NCBI RefSeq assembly: GCF_002797975.1
Contig: NZ_PGET01000001.1
Location: forward strand, 1,612,001-1,676,000
Direction: 5' to 3'
Origin: [Clostridium] celerecrescens 18A
GTDB taxonomy: Bacteria > Bacillota > Clostridia > Lachnospirales > Lachnospiraceae
Length of the DNA stretch: 64,000 nucleotides
This document shows, one piece after another, positions 50,746 through 59,164 of the stretch. A model generated the notes under the pieces. That model ran no database searches. It saw only the letters and a list, made by a program, of their open reading frames with translations, and was not told the DNA's origin. Positions within the stretch are counted from its first letter, which is position 1. Each line of letters begins with the position of its first letter. Both the position numbers and the translations under genes were made by a program.

Positions 50746-51264
50746 ATGAGACGGATACTTTTTAATGTGCTGATGATAATTCTTGCATTTACGATACAAA
50801 ATTGCCTTTTTCCGTTGCTGCCGTTTTTATCGGCTTCTCCCAACCTGCTCTTAATCCTCACCTTTTCCTTCGGCTTCATGCATGGAAAAGAGGCAGGGAT
50901 GTATTACGGGCTTTTGGCCGGGCTACTCATGGATTTATTTTACAGCGGGCCTTTTGGCTTTTACACCCTGATTTTTATCTATGTAGGTTATATCAACGGA
51001 ATCTGTACGAAATATTATTATGAAGATTACATTACGCTGCCCTTGATCCTAAGTGTACTGAACGAATTGGCTTACAATCTGTATATTTATGTTTTCCGGT
51101 TCCTGATTCGTCAGAAAATCAGGGTTGGGTATTATTTTATCAATCTGATGCTTCCGGAAATCATTTTTACCGTTGTAACGACCCTGCTTCTTTATCGGGT
51201 ATTCCTGATTTTGAACCGGCACTTGGAAGAGATAGGAAAAAGAGGTGATTCGGCAATTGTTTAG
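50746..51264 (+). CDS. mreD: Rod shape-determining protein MreD
   Basis: A 172-residue integral membrane protein with about five hydrophobic segments, starting MRRILFNVLMIILAF. Contains the MreD-like GKEAGMYYGLLAGLLMDLFYSGPFG region. ATG 50746 with AAAGGAG at 50735-50741; a longer in-frame start at 50707 lies within the repeat. Overlaps the PBP2 gene. It completes MreC/MreD for elongation. Confidence 0.92.
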   Translation: MRRILFNVLMIILAFTIQNCLFPLLPFLSASPNLLLILTFSFGFMHGKEAGMYYGLLAGLLMDLFYSGPFGFYTLIFIYVGYINGICTKYYYEDYITLPLILSVLNELAYNLYIYVFRFLIRQKIRVGYYFINLMLPEIIFTVVTTLLLYRVFLILNRHLEEIGKRGDSAIV

Positions 51265-54121
51265 TGATTTGTTTGACATTATAAAGGATTTTTTGAAAAA
51301 AACCATATCTTCTCGGCTTTTTATACTTGGAATCATTTGTTTTTTCATGTATGCCGGATTAATTAATAAACTTTTTAACATGCAGATCGTTAATGGAGAA
51401 GAAGCCCTTAACGAATACCTGCAGCTTACGGAACAGACCATTACAACCGCCGGAACAAGAGGCAATATCTATGATCGGAACGGCAAAGTCCTGGCTTATA
51501 ACAAACTGGCTTATTCCGTTACCGTACAGGATACCGGAGCGTACAAGAATGCAAACGCCAGAAATAACATGTATTTAAGGTTGGTACAGATTCTTGAAAA
51601 GCACGGGGAAACCATACAGGGAAAATTTGAAGTTGCTATTGATACCAACGGCGACATCGTATACACTTCCTCCTCCGAGTCCTCCAGAAAACGCTTTCTG
51701 CGGGATTATTATGGTCTGAAAAAGGTGGAAGACCTAGATGATGAAAAAGGTGCCTATCCCTCTAATATAAACGCAAGGGAGCTGTTTGAGAAGGCCTGCA
51801 AGGACAATGGCCTTACCGATATGAAAGATCAGGATGGAAAGCCAGTTCCCCTGACAGACCAGGAGGCCCTTGATATCATCAATATCAAATACGCCCTTCG
51901 CCTCATGTCCTACCGAAAATACGAAGCCACTACGGTTGCCAGTCAGGTATCCGATGAAACCGTAGCGGATATTTTGGAGCATATCGGTGAAATGCAGGGA
52001 GTGAATGTGGAGGAAACCACAATCCGCGCTTATAACGACAGCATTTCCTTAGCTCCGGTCATCGGCTATACCGGAAAGGTCCCGGAGGACCAGTTAGAGG
52101 GCCTTCAAAAGAGGAAAGACGATTACGACATCAATGACATCGTAGGACGGACTGGAATTGAATATACCATGGAGCATGAGCTTCAGGGGACAAAAGGGAA
52201 AAAAACGATTTACAAGGACAGTGTGGGACGAGTACGGGAAACAAAAGATGAAACCGATGCTTCCGCAGGAAATGATGTGTATTTAACCCTGGATGCAGAT
52301 CTTCAAAAGGGCATTTACCATCTGATTGAACAATCTTTAGCCGGAGTTCTCATTAAGACCATTGTAAATGGCGATTTCAATACAAACGGATCCACCGATG
52401 GCTCCAATATGAAGATACCTGTTAAGGATGCCTACTACCAGCTGATCAACAACAATGTCCTTTCCCTGAAGGAAATGGAAGGTGAGGACGCCTCTGAAAC
52501 CGAAAAAAACATATACCGGAAATATATGTCTTCCCAGCAGCAGATCTTTACCAATTTAAACAATGAGCTGATGAGCGCCCACGCCACGCCTATGAAGGAT
52601 CTTTCAGAAGACTTAAAAGCCTATATGTTTTATATATATACTTATCTTTCCGGTCCTACCGTGGGAATTATTAAGGAAGATGCCATAGATACCTCCAGCG
52701 GGGAATATCAGGCGTGGAAAGCGGATGAAATCAGTTTAAGAGACTATCTGTATTATGGAATTGCCAATGGCTGGGTAGACACTACCAAGCTGGGGACCAG
52801 TTCCAAATATTCAAATGCGGATGACACCTTTGAAGCCCTTGTGGCATATGCTCTGGACAAGCTTAAGGATGACCGGAACTTTACGAAAAAAATATACCGG
52901 TATCTGATAAATGACGATGTCATTACAGGGCAGGAGCTATGCCTTGCTTTATATGATCAGGGTGTTTTAACAGACAACGGTCAGGATGCCGCAGATTTAA
53001 GGGCAACTGGTGATGCTTACACCTTTCTGATAAAAAAGCTGTCATCATTGGAGATCACTCCTGCCCAGCTGGCATTATCCCCATGTAATGCAGGAGTAGT
53101 GGTTACAAACGACAAAACAGGAGAAGTGCTTGCTTTGGTTTCCTATCCTGGATATGACAACAACAGGATTGGCGACGGAACCTATTTCAGCCAGCTGCAG
53201 GCGGACATGTCCCTTCCGTTATACAACAATGCGACCCAGACAAGAAAAGCGCCTGGTTCCACCTTTAAACCCATCACTGCAGTAGCAGCTCTGGAAGAGC
53301 ATGTCGTCACAATGGATGAAACCATTACCTGTACCGGTATTTATACGGATGTAGAACCGCCCATTAAGTGCTGGATTTATCCAGGCCAGCATGGTCCTCT
53401 GAACATTGTGGGAGGAATTGGGAATTCCTGTAACTATCTCTTTGCCGATCTGGGGCACCGCTTGTCAATGGATGCAAACGGAGTATATTCTCCTGACCAG
53501 GGACTTGAAGTTTTGCGGAAATATGCAACCATGTTCGGACTGGATCATAAGTCCGGGGTAGAGATCGCAGAGCTTGATCCACAGATTTCAAAGGAAGCGC
53601 CAGAGCGTTCTGCCATGGGACAGGGAAGCCATGCTTACACCAATGTCCAGCTTTCCAGATACGTGTCTGCCATAGCAAACCGGGGAACTGTATTTGAACT
53701 CAGCTTATTGGACAAGACAACCGATTCTGAAGGTAATCTGATACAAGATTATACCCCTAAGATTTCTTCTCATATTGACGCGGCGGCTTCAACGTGGGAT
53801 ACTGTACAACAGGGGATGAGAGAAGTGATTGCAAACGGTTCAAGTAAAAGGTTATTTACCGATCTTGAAGTGGAAATTGCCGCTAAAACCGGTACTGCAC
53901 AGGAGGCCCGCAACAAGCCCAATCACGCTTTCTTTATTTCTTATGCGCCATATGACAATCCGGAAATCTGTGTTACCGTGAATATTCCGTATGGCTATTC
54001 ATCATCCAACGCCGCCAATATTGCGAAGAACGTCTATAAGTATTATTACGGCTATACGGACTTAGAATCCATTATAAATGCCGGTGCCCTGGATGCAGCG
54101 AAGGTCAACATTCGCGATTAA
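51257..54121 (+). CDS. mrdA: Penicillin-binding protein 2 (elongation transpeptidase), unusually long
   Basis: About 954 residues against about 630-700 for most PBP2 proteins. One N-terminal membrane segment near residues 20-40; PBP dimer domain with RGNIYDRNGKVLA. Then a roughly 250-residue insertion (about 350-610, rich in Asp and Lys) precedes the transpeptidase. Active motifs are STFK (about residue 668), SCN in GNSCNYLF and KTGTA (about 877). AGAGGTGA at 51241-51248 gives eight-base spacing to TTG 51257, so this start is preferred to GTG 51245. Acts with RodA, encoded downstream, and MreCD. Confidence 0.9.
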   Translation: MFSDLFDIIKDFLKKTISSRLFILGIICFFMYAGLINKLFNMQIVNGEEALNEYLQLTEQTITTAGTRGNIYDRNGKVLAYNKLAYSVTVQDTGAYKNANARNNMYLRLVQILEKHGETIQGKFEVAIDTNGDIVYTSSSESSRKRFLRDYYGLKKVEDLDDEKGAYPSNINARELFEKACKDNGLTDMKDQDGKPVPLTDQEALDIINIKYALRLMSYRKYEATTVASQVSDETVADILEHIGEMQGVNVEETTIRAYNDSISLAPVIGYTGKVPEDQLEGLQKRKDDYDINDIVGRTGIEYTMEHELQGTKGKKTIYKDSVGRVRETKDETDASAGNDVYLTLDADLQKGIYHLIEQSLAGVLIKTIVNGDFNTNGSTDGSNMKIPVKDAYYQLINNNVLSLKEMEGEDASETEKNIYRKYMSSQQQIFTNLNNELMSAHATPMKDLSEDLKAYMFYIYTYLSGPTVGIIKEDAIDTSSGEYQAWKADEISLRDYLYYGIANGWVDTTKLGTSSKYSNADDTFEALVAYALDKLKDDRNFTKKIYRYLINDDVITGQELCLALYDQGVLTDNGQDAADLRATGDAYTFLIKKLSSLEITPAQLALSPCNAGVVVTNDKTGEVLALVSYPGYDNNRIGDGTYFSQLQADMSLPLYNNATQTRKAPGSTFKPITAVAALEEHVVTMDETITCTGIYTDVEPPIKCWIYPGQHGPLNIVGGIGNSCNYLFADLGHRLSMDANGVYSPDQGLEVLRKYATMFGLDHKSGVEIAELDPQISKEAPERSAMGQGSHAYTNVQLSRYVSAIANRGTVFELSLLDKTTDSEGNLIQDYTPKISSHIDAAASTWDTVQQGMREVIANGSSKRLFTDLEVEIAAKTGTAQEARNKPNHAFFISYAPYDNPEICVTVNIPYGYSSSNAANIAKNVYKYYYGYTDLESIINAGALDAAKVNIRD

Positions 54122-54138
54122 CTAGGATAAGAGGTGAT

Positions 54139-54807
54139 ATGATGCATAATACCGTAGTAATTAAAAGCAACAGAGCAGGTATGACTGTCATCCTGGACCC
54201 AGACACCCCCTTCCCTCAGCTTCTATCTGATATTGGGAAAAAATTCGGGGATCATGCGAAATTCTGGGGATCCGCACAAATGACCCTGACCCTGGAAGGG
54301 CGGGAACTGAATTCCGAGGAAGAGTTCGCAATCATCAACCAGATCACGGAAAACTCCAATGTGGAGATCATCTGTCTGGTTGATACGGATATAAACCGTA
54401 TGGAGCGCTGCGAAAAAGCACTGAACGAGAAACTCATGGAGCTGTCCTGCCAGACAGGGCAGTTCTTCAAAGGCAATCTACAAAGCGGAGAGACTTTGGA
54501 ATCCGAAGCCAGCATTGTGATCATCGGTGATGTATGCAAAGGTGCGAAGGTTTTGGCAAAGGGCAATGTGATCGTTCTTGGAAAACTTTCAGGAACAGTA
54601 TGTGCAGGTGTAGCAGGAAACCGGGGAGCGCTCATTACTGCCCTGGATATGGCTCCAATCCAGCTGCGCATCGCAGATTACACCTCAGGCCTTGACGGAA
54701 GAGGAAAGCGCCTGGGAAGAGGTCCTATGAAGGCTTATATGGAAAATAACAAGGTCATAATTAAACCAATGAAAAAAAGTGTGGAAATATTCCAAAAACT
54801 AAGGTAG
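54139..54807 (+). CDS. minC: Septum site-determining protein MinC
   Basis: A 222-residue inhibitor of FtsZ polymerisation. The N-terminal domain is followed by the C-terminal beta-helix domain with GDVCKGAKVLAKGNVIVLG and SGTVCAGVAGN repeats. It starts with two adjacent ATG codons (54139 and 54142) after AGAGGTGAT. Partner MinD follows. Confidence 0.95.
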   Translation: MMHNTVVIKSNRAGMTVILDPDTPFPQLLSDIGKKFGDHAKFWGSAQMTLTLEGRELNSEEEFAIINQITENSNVEIICLVDTDINRMERCEKALNEKLMELSCQTGQFFKGNLQSGETLESEASIVIIGDVCKGAKVLAKGNVIVLGKLSGTVCAGVAGNRGALITALDMAPIQLRIADYTSGLDGRGKRLGRGPMKAYMENNKVIIKPMKKSVEIFQKLR

Positions 54808-54850
54808 AATATAAAAAGGAAGTTATCCCTAAAAATCAGGAGGATATGGT

Positions 54851-55642
54851 ATGAGCGAGATTATCGTAATCACTTCTGGAAAAGGCGGGGTAGGCAAGAC
54901 AACAACCTCTGCTAATGTTGGAACCGGACTTGCGATTCTGGGTAAAAAAGTAGTTCTGATCGATACAGATATAGGACTTCGGAACCTGGACGTTGTTATG
55001 GGTCTGGAAAACCGCATTGTCTACAATCTAGTAGACGTGGTAGAGGGCAACTGCCGTATGAAGCAGGCCCTGATAAAAGACAAAAGATACCCGAACTTAT
55101 TTTTACTTCCTTCAGCCCAGACCAGGGACAAGACTGCAGTCACTCCAGAACAAATGGTAAAGCTGGTTGATGATTTAAGAGAAGAGTTTGATTACATCCT
55201 TCTGGATTGTCCCGCAGGTATTGAACAAGGCTTTCAAAACGCCATTGCAGGCGCTGACAGAGCCATTGTTGTTACAACTCCGGAGGTTTCCGCAATCCGG
55301 GATGCAGACCGGATCATCGGGCTTTTAGATGCCGCTGACATGGGAGCCATTGAACTCATCGTAAACCGGATCCGTGCGGATATGGTAAAAAGGGGAGACA
55401 TGATGTCTCTGGACGATGTCATGGACATCCTTGCCGTTGATATTATCGGTGCTGTGCCGGATGACGAGGACATCGTCATTTCCACAAACCAGGGAGAACC
55501 TCTCGTTGGTATGGGAACCCCGGCCGGACAGGCCTATATGGATATCTGCAGGCGGATTACCGGGGAAAACGTACCGCTTCAAAACCCAGCAGTACGTGAA
55601 GGCCTGTTCTTTAAACTCTCCCATCTCTTAAAGAGAGCATAG
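54851..55642 (+). CDS. minD: Septum site-determining ATPase MinD
   Basis: A 263-residue P-loop ATPase with the deviant Walker A GKGGVGKTT near the N-terminus, DTDIGLRNLD and DCPAGIEQGF. The C-terminus ends in an amphipathic membrane-targeting helix (GLFFKLSHLLKRA). Activates MinC at the membrane. AGGAGG lies eight bases before the ATG. Confidence 0.98.
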   Translation: MSEIIVITSGKGGVGKTTTSANVGTGLAILGKKVVLIDTDIGLRNLDVVMGLENRIVYNLVDVVEGNCRMKQALIKDKRYPNLFLLPSAQTRDKTAVTPEQMVKLVDDLREEFDYILLDCPAGIEQGFQNAIAGADRAIVVTTPEVSAIRDADRIIGLLDAADMGAIELIVNRIRADMVKRGDMMSLDDVMDILAVDIIGAVPDDEDIVISTNQGEPLVGMGTPAGQAYMDICRRITGENVPLQNPAVREGLFFKLSHLLKRA

Positions 55643-55653
55643 GAGGGTGTGAT

Positions 55654-55932
55654 ATGAGCCTGTTTCCTGTATTCCGCAAGAAGAATTCAGGAGAAATTGC
55701 AAGAAATCGTCTGAAACTTTTGCTGGTTGCGGACAAGGCTGATTGTTCTCCTGAGATCATGCAGATGATAAAAGACGATATGGTCCGTGTTGTTTCAAGA
55801 TACATGGATATAGATTCCGACAGAATAGAGATACAGATGAAGAAGCTTAAACAGCCGGATTGCGAACGCTTTATTCCGGTTCTTTATGCAAACATCCCTA
55901 TTCGCGACGTACCTGATAAGGGGATATACTAA
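55654..55932 (+). CDS. minE: Cell division topological specificity factor MinE
   Basis: A 92-residue protein with the N-terminal MinD-binding part (RNRLKLLLVADKADCSPEI) and the C-terminal dimer domain. It stimulates MinD ATPase and drives oscillation. MinE presence rather than only DivIVA fits some Clostridia. AGGAGG precedes the ATG. Confidence 0.95.
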   Translation: MSLFPVFRKKNSGEIARNRLKLLLVADKADCSPEIMQMIKDDMVRVVSRYMDIDSDRIEIQMKKLKQPDCERFIPVLYANIPIRDVPDKGIY

Positions 55933-55934
55933 TT

Positions 55935-57059
55935 ATGTTTTCTGATTACAATTTTAAATACTATAATTACCGGTTAGTTTTGTACATGCTGTCGCTGTCC
56001 GTTATCGGGGTTCTTGTGGTGGCCAGCGCCTCCAACCAGGATTCCAGTACAGTGACAAAACAGATTATCGGCGTAATGGTGGGATTTGCCCTGGCTATTG
56101 GGCTTTCCATCATAGACTATCATAGAATTATCAAGCTTTATGCTCTGATTTATGCGGGCTGCATTATTTTGCTGGGAGCTGTTCTTGTTATGGGACATAC
56201 GGCTGGAGGAGCCACCAGATGGATTAATATTCCTGGTATCGGACGGATACAGCCGTCTGAATTCGTAAAAATCGGTTTAATCGTGTTCTTTTCCTGGTAT
56301 TGGAACAAATACCAGGAAAGGCTGAACACGCCGATTATGATAGGGCTTGCCGCTTTGCTTGCGGCCATACCCATCGGTCTTATTTTTGCAGAGCCGAATT
56401 TATCCACCAGCCTTGTGGTTTCCATTATTATCCTGTGTATGGTATTTTCCGCAGGAATCAGTTACCGCTGGATCGGGGGCGTCCTTGCCGTTGCTATACC
56501 GGCAGGAGCGCTTTTCATATTTCTGCTGACCAAAGGACTGATCCCTTTTATACACGATTATCAGGCGCGGCGGATCCTTGCATGGATTTATCCCCATGCA
56601 GAGCAGTATGCGGAGAATCTGTATCAGCAAAAAAATTCAATTATGGCAATCAGTTCCGGACAGCTTCAAGGGAAAGGACTTTTTAATACAACCATTGCAT
56701 CGGTGAAAGATGGAAACTTCTTATCAGCCGGGGAAACCGACTTTATTTTCGCCATTATCGGCGAAGAAATGGGATTTCGAGGCAGCGTTATCGTCATTGT
56801 TCTTATTGGTCTGGTTGTATTTGAATGCCTTTATTTGGCATCCAAAACCAAAGATATGTCAGGAAAACTGATTTGTACCGGCATGGCAGCTTTAATCGGC
56901 TTCCAGGCCTTTGCCAATATCGCCGTGGCAACGCAGATATTTCCCAATACAGGCCTTCCTCTCCCCTTTATCAGCTCGGGAGTCAGTTCGCTCATCAGCA
57001 TCTTTATGGGTATGGGACTGGTGCTGAATGTTGGACTGCAGCGCAAAATCGGTAATTAA
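55935..57059 (+). CDS. rodA: Peptidoglycan glycosyltransferase RodA (SEDS family)
   Basis: A 374-residue SEDS protein with about ten membrane segments. Family motifs: GGATRWINIPGIGRIQPSEF, SSGQLQGKG and a C-terminal FPNTGLPLPFISSGVSSL. Glycan polymerase of the elongasome, paired with PBP2. Placement with minCDE and mrdA favours RodA over FtsW. AAGGGG lies upstream; it starts just after the minE stop. Confidence 0.93.
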   Translation: MFSDYNFKYYNYRLVLYMLSLSVIGVLVVASASNQDSSTVTKQIIGVMVGFALAIGLSIIDYHRIIKLYALIYAGCIILLGAVLVMGHTAGGATRWINIPGIGRIQPSEFVKIGLIVFFSWYWNKYQERLNTPIMIGLAALLAAIPIGLIFAEPNLSTSLVVSIIILCMVFSAGISYRWIGGVLAVAIPAGALFIFLLTKGLIPFIHDYQARRILAWIYPHAEQYAENLYQQKNSIMAISSGQLQGKGLFNTTIASVKDGNFLSAGETDFIFAIIGEEMGFRGSVIVIVLIGLVVFECLYLASKTKDMSGKLICTGMAALIGFQAFANIAVATQIFPNTGLPLPFISSGVSSLISIFMGMGLVLNVGLQRKIGN

Positions 57060-57076
57060 TAAGGAGGTATATCGTC

Positions 57077-57472
57077 ATGAATATAGGACTAGTTGCACAC
57101 GATTCAAAGAAAAAACTTATGCAGAACTTCTGCATTGCCTACAGGGGAATTTTAAGTAAACACATGTTATATGCTACCGGAACCACCGGACGTCTGATCG
57201 AAGAGGTAACAAACTTAAATGTTCATAAATATCTGGCAGGACATCTGGGCGGGGAGCAGCAGTTGGGATCCCAGATTGAACACAATGAGATCGATCTGGT
57301 TATCTTTTTAAGGGATCCTCTTACACCCAAGTCCCATGAACCGGATATCGTAAACATCATGAGCACCTGTGATATGCACAACATTCCTCTTGCAACCAAT
57401 CTGGCTACCGCAGAACTTTTGATCAAGTCTCTGGAGCGTGGTGACATGGAATGGCGAGAGATGTACAAATAA
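57077..57472 (+). CDS. mgsA: Methylglyoxal synthase
   Basis: A 131-residue enzyme that converts dihydroxyacetone phosphate to methylglyoxal and phosphate. The motifs LVAHDSKK, ATGTTGRL, HLGGEQQLGSQI and FLRDPL, and the phosphate-binding Ser/Thr residues, are present. AAGGAGG lies about nine bases before the ATG. Confidence 0.96.
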   Translation: MNIGLVAHDSKKKLMQNFCIAYRGILSKHMLYATGTTGRLIEEVTNLNVHKYLAGHLGGEQQLGSQIEHNEIDLVIFLRDPLTPKSHEPDIVNIMSTCDMHNIPLATNLATAELLIKSLERGDMEWREMYK

Positions 57473-57486
57473 CAGAGGTAGATTCC

Positions 57487-58455
57487 GTGAAAAAAAGAGT
57501 TTTTGTAAAATCAGGCTGCATTGCCTTATGTACCGTATTTCTGACAGGCTGCGCCGGTCTGAAGGGCCTGGATAATCCTTATGTGTATTCGGAAAGAACC
57601 ACCCTTTACCAGTCCAGTGCAGTATCTGGCAGAGCAGAACCCTTTGCTCATGATCTCTGTATCGTTTCAGAGGATCCTTCCAGCCAGGACAATGCGGTCA
57701 CTGCCGAAGCTGCCGCAGTCTTTGACTTAACGGATAAGAAAGTCCTGTTTGCAAAGAATCCTTTTGAGCGTTTGTATCCTGCAAGCATCACAAAAACCAT
57801 GACAGCTCTTATAGCCTTAAAATACGGAAATTTAACAGATGAAGTCACGGTGACCAAGGATGCTGTCATTACGGAAGCCGGGGCTACTTTATGTGGGATA
57901 AAGCCAGGAGATAAGCTGACTATGGAACAGCTTTTATATGGTCTTATGCTCCCATCCGGAAATGATGCCGGGGCTGCCATTGCAACCCATATGGCCGGAG
58001 GGATAGACCAGTTTTCACAGATGATGAATGATGAAGCGTTGAAGATTGGAGCTACAGGCACTCATTTCCTTAATCCCCACGGATTAAGCGATGATAATCA
58101 CTACACCACAGCTTATGACCTGTATTTAATCTTTAATGAAGCTTTAAAGTATCCCGATTTTCGCAAGATTGTTGGTACAACTGAGTACACCACCACCTAT
58201 CAGGATGGCGCGGGAAAATCAGTAAATGCAACCTGGAAAGGCACCAACTGGTATATGACAGGAGAGCGCCAGATGCCGGAAGGACTTACCGTCCTGGGCG
58301 GAAAAACAGGTACGACAAAGGCGGCCGGAAGCTGCCTGATCATGGGAAGCTCGGATTCCTCTAAGCGGGAATATATTACCGTTGTTTTAAAGGCACCGAA
58401 TCATGCAGGCCTTTACGATAATATGACAAATATATTGAATAAAATTGTAGAATAG
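57487..58455 (+). CDS. D-alanyl-D-alanine carboxypeptidase, DacF-like lipoprotein
   Basis: A 322-residue serine carboxypeptidase of peptidase family S11. Signal peptide with the lipobox LTGC; active site S100-ITK103, SGN in PSGNDAG and KTGTT. It trims the pentapeptide of peptidoglycan at the cell surface. GTG 57487 with AGAGGTAG upstream is preferred to ATG 57451 inside mgsA. The C-terminal beta domain of many PBP5-like proteins is short or absent. Confidence 0.9.
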   Translation: MKKRVFVKSGCIALCTVFLTGCAGLKGLDNPYVYSERTTLYQSSAVSGRAEPFAHDLCIVSEDPSSQDNAVTAEAAAVFDLTDKKVLFAKNPFERLYPASITKTMTALIALKYGNLTDEVTVTKDAVITEAGATLCGIKPGDKLTMEQLLYGLMLPSGNDAGAAIATHMAGGIDQFSQMMNDEALKIGATGTHFLNPHGLSDDNHYTTAYDLYLIFNEALKYPDFRKIVGTTEYTTTYQDGAGKSVNATWKGTNWYMTGERQMPEGLTVLGGKTGTTKAAGSCLIMGSSDSSKREYITVVLKAPNHAGLYDNMTNILNKIVE

Positions 58456-58458
58456 TCA

Positions 58459-58487
58459 TTGCCTTTCTTATGGATTTGTACTATAAT
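58459..58487 (+). promoter_or_regulatory. Promoter of the P-loop protein gene at 58545
   Basis: TTGCCT at 58459-58464, a 17-base spacer and TATAAT at 58482-58487. It begins three bases after the preceding stop codon. Confidence 0.75.
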
Positions 58488-58544
58488 TATATTAATCCGA
58501 ATAGACTTTTTATACAAATTATATAACGCAAGGAGGAGATTGCT

Positions 58545-58964
58545 ATGGTGCAGATAATAGCAGGAAAAAAGGGTAAGGGAAAAACAAAACATCTGTTAGA
58601 CAGAGCTAATTCCATTGTTAAAGAATCATCAGGTTCTATTGCCTACCTGGACAAAAGTTCCAAGCACATGTACGAATTAAGCAACAAGATCCGCCTCATT
58701 AATGTCAATGAGTATCCGATTACATCAAGCGAAGGATTTATAGGTTTTATCTGTGGTATTATATCTCAAGATCATGACTTAGAGATGATGTTCTTTGACA
58801 GCTTTCTAAAGCTGGCCTGCCTTGAAGGGGAAGATATATCTGAAACCATTGCAACTTTGGAAAAAATCGGTGAAAAGTATCACGTAACCTTTGTTCTCAG
58901 TGTTTCCATAGATGCGGAGAATATGCCTGAGAATGCCAGGGCTAATGTGGTTGTTTCATTATAA
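58545..58964 (+). CDS. Short P-loop protein of unknown function
   Basis: A 139-residue cytoplasmic protein. Residues 8-15 (KKGKGKTK) form a P-loop like that of small NTPases. No clear Walker B follows; hydrophobic strands such as LEMMFFDSFLKLA may hold the Asp. Similar clostridial proteins are annotated as PilT-like or hypothetical. AAGGAGG lies six bases before the ATG. It has its own promoter and terminator, so it is a single-gene unit. Confidence 0.6.
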   Translation: MVQIIAGKKGKGKTKHLLDRANSIVKESSGSIAYLDKSSKHMYELSNKIRLINVNEYPITSSEGFIGFICGIISQDHDLEMMFFDSFLKLACLEGEDISETIATLEKIGEKYHVTFVLSVSIDAENMPENARANVVVSL

Positions 58965-58978
58965 TCATACATGAAGAT

Positions 58979-59008
58979 AAGGGGGCTGCACGGCAGTCCC
59001 CTTTGTTT
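58979..59008 (+). terminator. Intrinsic terminator after the P-loop gene
   Basis: AAGGGG-CTG pairs with CAG-CCCCTT across a CACGG loop and one bulge on each side, followed by TGTTTT. Confidence 0.8.
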
Positions 59009-59011
59009 TGC

Positions 59012-59040
59012 TTGAATTTTTTGGAATTTCCTTTTATAAT
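59012..59040 (+). promoter_or_regulatory. Promoter of the HlyD-like gene
   Basis: TTGAAT at 59012-59017, a 17-base spacer and TATAAT at 59035-59040. The transcript would begin just before the tandem repeat elements, so the elements lie in a leader of about 120 bases. Confidence 0.8.
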
Positions 59041-59050
59041 ACTAAAAAGA

Positions 59051-59100
59051 ACGCCCTGGGGCATACCTTTATGCCCAAAGTACATGGGTAGTAATAAGGA
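59051..59100 (+). repeat. UNCG / three-arm element, copy 6 (first of two before the HlyD-like gene)
   Basis: CCCTGGGG in place of the UNCG hairpin, left arm GGGCATA, centre arm TATGCCC, right arm TGGGTA (wobble pairing with the centre arm), then a purine-rich tail AATAAGGAA. The unit is 50 bases. Confidence 0.85.
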
Positions 59101-59150
59101 ACGCCGTGGGGGCATACCTTATGCCCAAAGTACATGGGCAGTAATTAGGA
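59101..59150 (+). repeat. UNCG / three-arm element, copy 7 (second of two before the HlyD-like gene)
   Basis: CCGTGGGGG, left arm GGGCATA, centre arm TTATGCCC and right arm TGGGCA, then AATTAGGAA flowing into the AAAGGAGG ribosome site at 59150-59157. Exactly 50 bases after copy 6. Confidence 0.85.
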
Positions 59151-59164
59151 AAGGAGGCGTCAGG

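Noticed and set aside
59003..59164. In-frame ATG extension of the HlyD-like protein by 54 residues
   Set aside because: It would translate both repeat elements and begin inside the terminator/promoter region; AAAGGAGG at 59150 points to TTG 59165.
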